Part shown: positions 57,770-64,000 of the stretch, piece after piece
Layout: each line of letters begins with the position of its first letter
Position numbering within the stretch: the stretch's first letter is position 1
NCBI RefSeq assembly: GCF_007830445.1
Contig: NZ_VLKR01000011.1
Span: forward strand, 1 to 64,000
Direction: 5' to 3'
Source: Sphingobacterium siyangense
Lineage (GTDB): Bacteria > Bacteroidota > Bacteroidia > Sphingobacteriales > Sphingobacteriaceae
DNA length: 64,000 bases
Program-made: the position numbers and the translations under genes
Notes under the pieces: model-generated
Told to the model about the DNA's origin: nothing
What the model saw: only the letters and a program-made list of their open reading frames with translations
Database searches by the model: none

Positions 57770-58039
57770 TCATTTTTCCAACAAACCCTGTTTTTGGAAG
57801 TCCTGAAGGAGGATTTCAGCATCAGATTTTGCCTGATCAATATCTACGTCGTAGTTTTCGCAAAGTAAGTCGACAATGGTGTCACTTGTGAATCCTTTTC
57901 CTTTGAGTTGCTCCCATAGCCATGCTGCAGAGCTATTTAAGGTGTATACTGTTGATAGATCAATCCTATCTTGGCTAGGATCCACAATCAAATGATCTGA
58001 ACCGATTGTTCTCAAAACTAAATCTGATCTTAATTTCAT
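57770..58039 (-). CDS. PqqD-family peptide-binding protein
   Basis: The 89-residue protein matches the PqqD fold: LIVDPSQDRIDLSTVYTLNSSAAWLWEQLKGKGFTSDTIVDLLCENYDVDIDQAKSDAEILLQDFQKQGLLE. Such domains (RiPP recognition elements) bind the leader of a precursor peptide and hand it to modifying enzymes. Its presence next to a kinase, peptidase and exporter points to a modified peptide. A 26-codon frame ends 28 bp upstream. Its own start, ATG at 58039, overlaps the TGA of a 10-codon frame (ATGA) that itself overlaps the stop of the 26-codon frame, a chain that may couple translation. Confidence 0.9.
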   Translation of the reverse strand: MKLRSDLVLRTIGSDHLIVDPSQDRIDLSTVYTLNSSAAWLWEQLKGKGFTSDTIVDLLCENYDVDIDQAKSDAEILLQDFQKQGLLEK

Positions 58040-58067
58040 ATAATATAATGTGTTTTTTTTATTGACA

Positions 58068-58148
58068 TTAGGAGTACCAAGGTAATACAGTGTTCAAACC
58101 GTCAAGATAGATGCTCCTTATGTAATTGTTATGCATAAAGTAAAGCAT
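58068..58148 (-). CDS. Candidate precursor peptide upstream of PqqD gene
   Basis: A 26-codon frame (22 codons from a second ATG at 58136) lies in the 182-bp gap between the S24-like peptidase and the PqqD gene. The product begins MLYFMHNNYIRSIY and ends LNTVLPWYS, with a terminal Ser. A TATATTTG box (58156-58163 on the minus strand) is placed just upstream and could be the -7 element of a separate promoter. The terminal Ser is the residue that lasso peptide kinases modify. No known precursor family is recognised; the frame is short and could be chance. Confidence 0.4.
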   Translation of the reverse strand: MLYFMHNNYIRSIYLDGLNTVLPWYS

Positions 58149-58221
58149 ATTCTTTCAAATATATAAACGAATTTGTATGCTCTTTTTGTTCTTTTAAGTC
58201 AAAGTTAATGATTTTTTTGTC

Positions 58222-58680
58222 TCAGCGTTTCAATTTTGCGACAATGCGGCGAATCAGACGGAGATGGTACCAGCCTAAACCCCGTAATCTTGCCCAGTTG
58301 CGGTTGATGTCGACGGCCTCTCCTCCGGTTTGCGGATAGTGCATATAAGCAATAGCGATGATGGCTGTTGCTCCTATATATTCGCGGAGCACAAGATTGC
58401 CATCTCCCGCCAATACATATTGATTATTTTTCTTGCCTACAAAACGATGAAAGACAAATTTATCCTTGTCTTTGGCGAGTACATTGCAGCCTAAGGCCAA
58501 GCGTTCACCTTGATAAGCCTTTAGAAGCACAGTGTCTCCATCCTTGATAAATGGAAGCATACTGTTTCCTTTGATTCTGATGCGGACTTCCTTGCCGTCA
58601 TTAAGAATGCGTTGTACCTCGGCAAAATAGTCTTCATTTGAAATAACCCGTGCTTTGCTGTCGTTTTTGTTTTCAGGCAT
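58222..58680 (-). CDS. S24/S26-type peptidase-like protein
   Basis: A 152-residue protein with the start of the signal-peptidase/LexA-type catalytic fold: VRIRIKGNSMLPFIKDGDTVLLKAYQGERLALGCNVLAKDKDKFVFHRFVGKKNNQYVLAGDGN. The Ser in GNSMLPF is the usual nucleophile; a catalytic Lys is not obvious, so activity is uncertain. The C-terminus (about 115-152) is very basic, possibly a membrane or nucleic acid contact. Small members of this family are common in Bacteroidota modified-peptide and capsule loci. The gene is 3 bp after the thioredoxin-like gene, thus co-translated. Confidence 0.78.
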   Translation of the reverse strand: MPENKNDSKARVISNEDYFAEVQRILNDGKEVRIRIKGNSMLPFIKDGDTVLLKAYQGERLALGCNVLAKDKDKFVFHRFVGKKNNQYVLAGDGNLVLREYIGATAIIAIAYMHYPQTGGEAVDINRNWARLRGLGWYHLRLIRRIVAKLKR

Positions 58681-58683
58681 CAG

Positions 58684-59595
58684 TTAAGGATTGGTTTTAA
58701 CAAAATAGGCAATGACTTGCTGCAAATAAGTGTCTTTTAATACTACCTTTTTGTTTTCATCCAGGAGATAAATCGTTGGCGAAGCTTTTAGATCGTATAA
58801 GTTGAAAGACAATATTTTGCTCTCAGCATCAAAACCATTGATCCATTGGTCAGAAAGCTGTGACTGGTAGTTTTTCCATTTCGTACGATCACCCCATGGG
58901 TCGATTGCGAGTACCTGCACCTGAAGTTGGGCAAAGAGCTGTACCAACTGAGGTGTATCGCGAAGCTGATGGATGGTTTCTTTGCAATGTGAACACTCCG
59001 GATCGTAAAAAATCAAGAGGCTGTATTTTGATTTTGTATCCGATAACTTTTGTTTTTTGCCATTCGCTAGTTCATACGTAAAGTCTTCGGCAGTTTTTCC
59101 CTCTTTATTGCGGAGTACCAATTTATACGTTGGTCTGTAGGCTTCTTTTTCAAGGCCTGAAAGCAAATCTGTTTTGATCAGATAACGTAATACCGATTCG
59201 TACACGATGTCATTCCGCATGGGCGAATTGCCGTCGTATAGATAATGTTCATATTGTTTGATGAAATAATCAAAGCTTGTTCGATTGACTTTTGCCTTGT
59301 CCAACATGAGGTCAACTGCTTTATCCCTTGTCGCCGAATCTGGCGTCTGTGCCAAGAGCTGAATAAAATCAGCAAGCTGTTGTTCCCCTTTTTCTGGATT
59401 TTTTACCTGGGTGGTATCTTGCATGTCAAACTTGTCCCAAAAATGAAATAATGTGCTGTCAGCAGTGCTTAAAGATTTTTTGCCTTGTTGTGCAGTGTCG
59501 CTTTTTTGTTTTCCTTTCGTATTGTCCTTACAGGAGCAACAGAAAAGTATTATCACGCTTAAGAATACTAAAAGTGCAATCGTAGCATTTTTCAT
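58684..59595 (-). CDS. Thioredoxin-fold lipoprotein
   Basis: A 303-residue lipoprotein with lipobox ending in ILFCCSCKD. The C-terminal part (about 165-303) is thioredoxin-like, with the redox motif CSHC in FYDPECSHCKETIHQL, and the N-terminal half is the helical DUF5106-like region (ADFIQLLAQTPDSATRDKAVDLMLDKAKVNRTSFDYFIKQYEHYLYDGNSPMRNDIVYESVLRYL). Such proteins reduce or isomerise disulfides in the periplasm. It is the first gene of the peptide-type operon, and may maintain thiols of an exported product or simply be a general envelope factor. Confidence 0.87.
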   Translation of the reverse strand: MKNATIALLVFLSVIILFCCSCKDNTKGKQKSDTAQQGKKSLSTADSTLFHFWDKFDMQDTTQVKNPEKGEQQLADFIQLLAQTPDSATRDKAVDLMLDKAKVNRTSFDYFIKQYEHYLYDGNSPMRNDIVYESVLRYLIKTDLLSGLEKEAYRPTYKLVLRNKEGKTAEDFTYELANGKKQKLSDTKSKYSLLIFYDPECSHCKETIHQLRDTPQLVQLFAQLQVQVLAIDPWGDRTKWKNYQSQLSDQWINGFDAESKILSFNLYDLKASPTIYLLDENKKVVLKDTYLQQVIAYFVKTNP

Positions 59596-60061
59596 AGAAT
59601 TAATATTCCAAAAAAAATAAGGTCAAAAAATAATACAAATTCGAATGCAATATAGTAAATGTTTTTTTACTATTATTTTTCCATTTTTAATTTTTCATGC
59701 AAAAAGTGTCATCTGTAAGTAGTGGCTAGTTTCTTTAAAAGTCGATAAATAATTTTCGTATGAAGATTGAATTATTGTATGTGTTTTAACTTGTTTTTTT
59801 TAGTGGTATTTATTTGTTTTTCTTTTTTGTTGTGTTAAAAGAAAATTCTGCCTAGTTTTGCGCTTAAATTTCTCTACTTTAAATGTCTAATTAAAAAGAT
59901 GCCCTATTAATTTGGTTGCTAGCTTCCGTTTAGTGTTTTGGTTAGAATTAACAAAAAAAGCTTTTTAAAGAAATATGTATGTTTTCAGAAAGAGAAAGAT
60001 ATAGATTACCTCTAATATAAAAAGTATTGAAAGTAATTTTATGGAATAGCATTTATAATTT
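59596..60061. other. AT-rich promoter region between divergent operons
   Basis: 466 bp, strongly AT-rich, with no credible gene on either strand. It should hold the promoters of the minus-strand peptide-type operon and of the plus-strand polysaccharide locus. I saw no clear TTTG/TAnnTTTG pair at the standard spacing on either strand. Confidence 0.4.
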
Positions 60062-61174
60062 ATGAAGAGAGCACTAATTACAGGAATAACAGGTCAAGAT
60101 GGAGCCTATTTAGCCGATTTTTTATTAAACAAAGGTTATGAAGTTCATGGATTAAAGCGACGTAGTTCATCATTCAATACAGACAGGATAGATCACCTTT
60201 ATCAAGATCCTCACGAAGATGAAGTGATGTTCAAATTACATTACGGAGATTTAAGTGATTCGACGAACCTCATACGAATAATACAGGAAGTTCAACCTGA
60301 TGAGATTTACAATTTGGGGGCGATGAGCCACGTAAAAGTGAGTTTTGATACACCTGAATATACTGCCAATGCAGATGGCATCGGCACCTTACGTCTATTG
60401 GAAGCTTTAAGGATTTTAGGACTGAAGGAAAAGACTCGAATTTATCAGGCATCTACATCTGAATTATACGGTTTAGTACAAGCCGTTCCTCAAAGTGAGA
60501 CTACTCCATTTTATCCTCGTTCGCCTTATGCTGTGGCTAAACTCTATGCGTATTGGATTACGGTGAATTATAGAGAAGCTTATGGTATTTTCGCTTGCAA
60601 TGGAATTCTTTTTAACCATGAAAGCCCATTGAGAGGCGAAACTTTTGTTACGAGGAAAATTACCCGTGCTGTTGCAAAGATAGCATTGGGGCTGCAAAAC
60701 AAAGTGTATCTGGGAAATCTGGATGCTAAAAGAGACTGGGGGCATGCTAAGGATTATGTGGAGGCTATGTGGCTTATTCTTCAACAGGAATATCCTGAGG
60801 ATTTTGTGATAGCAACCGGCATAACGACTACTGTAAGGGATTTTGTAAAGATGGCTTTTGCTGAAGTCGGGATAAAAGTGGAATTTAGGGGAGAAGGAAT
60901 TCAAGAGGAAGGATACGTTGTCTCCTGTGAGCAGGAAGAATATAGTGTGCCTTGCGGACAGGTCGTTGTGGCTATCGACGCTAATTACTTTAGACCAACG
61001 GAAGTAGATCTATTAATTGGAGATCCTTCTAAATCCAAGAAAAAATTAGGTTGGGAACCTAAATATAATTTGCAAGGACTTATTAAGGAGATGGTTGAAG
61101 CTGATTTAACGTTATTTCAAAAGGAAATTTTGTTGAAAAGCGCAGGATTCACTATTAAAAATCAACATGAATAA
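60062..61174 (+). CDS. gmd: GDP-mannose 4,6-dehydratase
   Basis: First step from GDP-mannose to GDP-L-fucose and related deoxysugars. The 370-residue protein has the NAD(P)-binding [15 protein letters not shown], the RRSS stretch of the Gmd dimer contact ([17 protein letters not shown]), the catalytic Thr-Ser-Glu region STSELYG and [25 protein letters not shown] is typical. The gene overlaps fcl by 8 bp, so the two steps are translated together. It opens the polysaccharide locus that continues rightwards. Confidence 0.96.
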   Translation: MKRALITGITGQDGAYLADFLLNKGYEVHGLKRRSSSFNTDRIDHLYQDPHEDEVMFKLHYGDLSDSTNLIRIIQEVQPDEIYNLGAMSHVKVSFDTPEYTANADGIGTLRLLEALRILGLKEKTRIYQASTSELYGLVQAVPQSETTPFYPRSPYAVAKLYAYWITVNYREAYGIFACNGILFNHESPLRGETFVTRKITRAVAKIALGLQNKVYLGNLDAKRDWGHAKDYVEAMWLILQQEYPEDFVIATGITTTVRDFVKMAFAEVGIKVEFRGEGIQEEGYVVSCEQEEYSVPCGQVVVAIDANYFRPTEVDLLIGDPSKSKKKLGWEPKYNLQGLIKEMVEADLTLFQKEILLKSAGFTIKNQHE

Positions 61175-62093
61175 AACAAGTAAAATTTATGTTGCTGGAC
61201 ATCGTGGCATGGTTGGTTCTGCAATTGTTCGTGAGCTTAAGAGCAAAGGTTTTAATAATTTTCTTTTAAGAAGTTCTGCTGAATTAGATCTGAGAGATAG
61301 TTCTAAAGTTGCCGAATTTTTTGAAACAGAAGGTCCTGATTATGTTTTTTTGGCTGCGGCCAAGGTGGGGGGAATTGTTGCAAATAACAATCAACGTGCA
61401 GATTTTATATATGATAATATAATGATACAGAGTAATGTTATACAAGAGTCATATAGATCGGGCGTCAAAAAATTAATGTTTTTAGGGTCATCTTGTATAT
61501 ATCCTAAATTGGCCCCCCAACCTCTTAAAGAAGAATATTTGATGACAGGTCTTCTAGAGCCGACAAATGAGCCCTATGCAATTGCAAAAATAGCAGGAAT
61601 AAAAATGTGTGATGCATATAGAGCACAATATGGTTGTAATTTCATCTCTGTGATGCCAACGAATTTATACGGGCCACATGATAATTATGATTTAAATAAT
61701 TCGCATGTATTACCAGCTATGTTGAGAAAGTTTATTCATGCGAAGAAAAATAAATTGCCTGAAGTTGTTATTTGGGGTACTGGTACGCCTTTGCGAGAAT
61801 TTCTCCATGCTGACGATTTGGCAAATGCATGTGTATATCTTATGGAAACCTATGACGAAGCCGGTGTTATAAATATAGGTGTAGGAAAAGATATCTCCAT
61901 TTTAGATCTAGCCCATCTAGTTAAAGAAGTGGTTGGTTATGACGGTGAAATTGTCTTAGATCGTTCAAAACCAGATGGTACTCCTAGAAAATTAATGGAT
62001 GTCTCAAAACTAAATGCGCTTGGGTGGTGCGCAAATATTTCTTTGGCTGATGGCTTGCGGAGCGTGTATAATGAGGTCAAAGACAAATTTTAA
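61167..62093 (+). CDS. fcl: GDP-L-fucose synthase
   Basis: Epimerase/reductase that converts GDP-4-keto-6-deoxymannose to GDP-L-fucose. The 308-residue protein has [15 protein letters not shown] (NADP site), [18 protein letters not shown] with the catalytic Ser/Cys, YAIAKIAG with Tyr-Lys and [17 protein letters not shown]. Start ATG 61167 lies in the end of gmd. Together gmd and fcl supply GDP-fucose for the surface polysaccharide of this locus. Confidence 0.96.
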   Translation: MNKTSKIYVAGHRGMVGSAIVRELKSKGFNNFLLRSSAELDLRDSSKVAEFFETEGPDYVFLAAAKVGGIVANNNQRADFIYDNIMIQSNVIQESYRSGVKKLMFLGSSCIYPKLAPQPLKEEYLMTGLLEPTNEPYAIAKIAGIKMCDAYRAQYGCNFISVMPTNLYGPHDNYDLNNSHVLPAMLRKFIHAKKNKLPEVVIWGTGTPLREFLHADDLANACVYLMETYDEAGVINIGVGKDISILDLAHLVKEVVGYDGEIVLDRSKPDGTPRKLMDVSKLNALGWCANISLADGLRSVYNEVKDKF

Positions 62094-62179
62094 TTCATAT
62101 AATTAGGTTCTCCGGTACAATAGGATTCCTGTTTAATTAAATAGTTTTCGCTATTTTTGTTAGAAATATCAAATAAATA

Positions 62180-64000
62180 ATGAAGAAAATCTTTATGCTG
62201 ATCTGGATAGTAGGCCTTATTGGCAACTTGCAAGCACAGATCAATCCTACTAATATTAAGATTGATGAACTAACTGATTCTCAAATAGAACAATATGTTA
62301 AGAGAGCTGAGCTGATGGGATATTCAGAAAATCAGTTAGATGGGTTTGCTCGAGCTCAAGGCGTGTCAGCAGTTGAAGTCCAAAAGCTTAAAGATCGCCT
62401 TCAAAAGATCAAAAAAGATAAACAGAAGTCTTCGGGATCAAATAATCAAAAGAATAACAACTTTTCGAATTCAAGAAATGTGAAAGGGGGGTATCAAGCG
62501 GATTCCTTAGACAAAAAGAAGGATCTGCGAGACTCTTTATCTATCGATGAAAAAGAACTTAAGATTTTCGGTTCGGATCTCTTTAAAAATAATACAATCA
62601 CCTTCGAACCAGATCTTCGAATGGCAACGCCGAGTAATTATATAATTGGGCCGGATGATGAAATACTATTGGACATAAGTGGTGACAATGAAGCATCGTA
62701 TAAGCTTCCAGTAAGTCCAGATGGGACGATCAAAGTTGAATATGTAGGACCAATTACTGTATCTGGGTTATCGATTGCCGCTGCGAAGAGTAAAATTGAA
62801 CAACGCTTGAGTGGAACTTATACGGCAATTCATTCAGGAAGAACGCAGGTTAGTGTTACCATAGGCAATATTCGCACCATACGTGTTACTTTAACGGGTG
62901 CTGTCACAAAACCGGGAACTTATAGTCTACCATCTCTAGCAACCGTATTCAATGCGCTTTATGCATCTGGAGGGCCCAATAAAAATGGTACTTACCGTCA
63001 AATCCAAGTAATCAGGGGAAATCGTATTGTCAGTACCATTGATATTTATGATTTCCTGGCCAATGGTATACAGCAAGGCAATATACGTCTTCAGGATCAA
63101 GATATTATTCATATTCCTGTATATGGAGCACGTGTGCAATTTGAGGGGGAAGTAAAGCGACCAGCAATCTTTGAAACCGTAACAGGGGAATCGCTCACCG
63201 ATATATTACGTTACGCGGGTGATTTTACTGAGAATGCCTATAATGCTAAGATCAAAGTTTTACAAACAACAGGCCGTGAACGTAGCGTGCAAGATATCTA
63301 TGCCGATCAATTTGCAAACTATGTGCCAAAAGGTGGCGATCGATATATAGTTGAGCCTATCTTGGAACGGTTTTCGAATCGAGTGAGTGTTTTGGGGGCA
63401 GTATTTAGACCAGGAATCTTCGGCCTAGAACCAGGCATGACACTGAAGCAAGTTTTAGAAATGGCTGATGGTGTGCGTGAAGATGCTTTTTTGGAACGTG
63501 GTTTGATCAATCGGCTGAAAGCTGATAATACCTCCGAATTGATCAATTTCAATGTTCGTGAGATATTAAGCAGTAGGGCACCTGATATTGTTTTAAAGAG
63601 AGAAGACAAAATTGAGATTGCTTCGATCTTTGATTTAAGAGAGGAATATAAGTTTACGGTTCAGGGAGAGGTTCGTTTTCCAGGTGATTTTCCTTTTGCA
63701 AGCAATGCTACATTAGGTGATATTATTCAGAAAGCGGGTGGAATTACAGAGGCGGCGAAAAATGCTCGTGTTGAGATTGCTAGAAGATTAAAAAATCTTG
63801 ATGCCGCGGATCATCGCTCATCAACAACTATTTTAATAGACGTTAGAGATGGTGTTTTGACTGATCCAGCTATCATATTAGAACCTTATGATGTTATTTC
63901 CATTTTAGGGGATGCTGGTTTTCGGACTCAACGTCAAGTGAAAGTTGAAGGTGAAGTACTTTACCCAGGCTTTTATACCATTACTAGGGAAGATGAACGT
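62180..64000 (+). CDS. SLBB-domain polysaccharide export protein, cut by right edge
   Basis: The frame is open for all 607 codons to the end of the window, starting with a signal peptide (MKKIFMLIWIVGLIGNLQAQ). A charged linker (about 60-125) precedes the polysaccharide-export domain (YIIGPDDEILLDISGDNEASYKLPVSPDGTI, about 154-240), and several SLBB repeats follow (VTLTGAVTKPGTYSLPSLATVFNALYASGG; VQFEGEVKRPAIFETVTGESLTDILRYAG; VSVLGAVFRPGIFGLEPGMTLKQVLEMADG). It resembles Wza-type outer-membrane channels with multiple SLBB domains found in Bacteroidota capsule loci. It probably works with a chain-length regulator to the right. Confidence 0.9.
   Translation, partial: MKKIFMLIWIVGLIGNLQAQINPTNIKIDELTDSQIEQYVKRAELMGYSENQLDGFARAQGVSAVEVQKLKDRLQKIKKDKQKSSGSNNQKNNNFSNSRNVKGGYQADSLDKKKDLRDSLSIDEKELKIFGSDLFKNNTITFEPDLRMATPSNYIIGPDDEILLDISGDNEASYKLPVSPDGTIKVEYVGPITVSGLSIAAAKSKIEQRLSGTYTAIHSGRTQVSVTIGNIRTIRVTLTGAVTKPGTYSLPSLATVFNALYASGGPNKNGTYRQIQVIRGNRIVSTIDIYDFLANGIQQGNIRLQDQDIIHIPVYGARVQFEGEVKRPAIFETVTGESLTDILRYAGDFTENAYNAKIKVLQTTGRERSVQDIYADQFANYVPKGGDRYIVEPILERFSNRVSVLGAVFRPGIFGLEPGMTLKQVLEMADGVREDAFLERGLINRLKADNTSELINFNVREILSSRAPDIVLKREDKIEIASIFDLREEYKFTVQGEVRFPGDFPFASNATLGDIIQKAGGITEAAKNARVEIARRLKNLDAADHRSSTTILIDVRDGVLTDPAIILEPYDVISILGDAGFRTQRQVKVEGEVLYPGFYTITREDER

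Noticed and set aside
55048..59595. Lasso peptide gene cluster
   Set aside because: The PqqD protein, kinase and exporter fit, but there is no asparagine-synthase-like cyclase and no transglutaminase-like leader peptidase in the window, so the lasso label is not supported.

Overview
The window looks like a chromosome segment of a Bacteroidota bacterium, most likely Sphingobacteriaceae (Sphingobacterium-like). The support is a set of outer-membrane and lipoprotein families typical of that phylum (GLPGLI protein with its beta-barrel partner, PafA phosphatase, S41 lipoprotein proteases, SLBB exporter), promoters of the Bacteroidota type (TTTG, about 19 nt, TAnnTTTG) and Bacteroidota-type mobile genes. 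No rRNA and no CRISPR array was seen.

Layout. 231-2747 is a secreted GH20 hexosaminidase, then a tRNA-Glu (2888-2959). A genomic island of about 12.9 kb follows, from the 3' end of the tRNA to a second copy of that 3' end at 15851-15872. The island carries an ISL3-type insertion sequence (3049-4478, 8-bp target duplication), a tyrosine recombinase, an AbiEi-like/Fic fusion protein, a short mobilization operon (excisionase-like HTH, winged-helix-like protein, BfmA/BtgA-like protein), two clusters of DNA hairpins, a GC-rich methyltransferase/AraC pair, a decayed IS3 element and a truncated second integrase. Repeats shared by the two island ends look like arm-type integrase sites.

15.9-54.8 kb is mostly core chromosome: APH-like kinase, beta-carbonic anhydrase, a polysaccharide synthase/nucleotide-sugar dehydrogenase pair, prfB with its programmed frameshift, pgi, a Zn/Cd-type P-ATPase, DUF2147 protein, FtsX/MacB permease, kbl, typA, uvrA, pafA-like phosphatase, Rrf2 regulator, beta-barrel plus GLPGLI pair, metG, LD-carboxypeptidase, two UspA paralogues around a DoxX gene, a Prc-like protease, a TPR protein, rarA and an S41 lipoprotein. 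Most are closed by clear intrinsic terminators.

55.0-59.6 kb is the most unusual part: a minus-strand operon with a thioredoxin-fold lipoprotein, an S24/S26-type peptidase, a PqqD-family protein, an ABC exporter and an HPr-kinase-like protein. These families are associated with ribosomally made, modified peptides, but no lasso cyclase, transglutaminase-like leader peptidase or radical SAM enzyme is present. Two short open frames of 26 and 25 codons lie in the two gaps of this operon and are candidate peptide substrates.

From 60.1 kb a plus-strand polysaccharide locus begins (gmd, fcl, SLBB-domain exporter that runs off the right edge).
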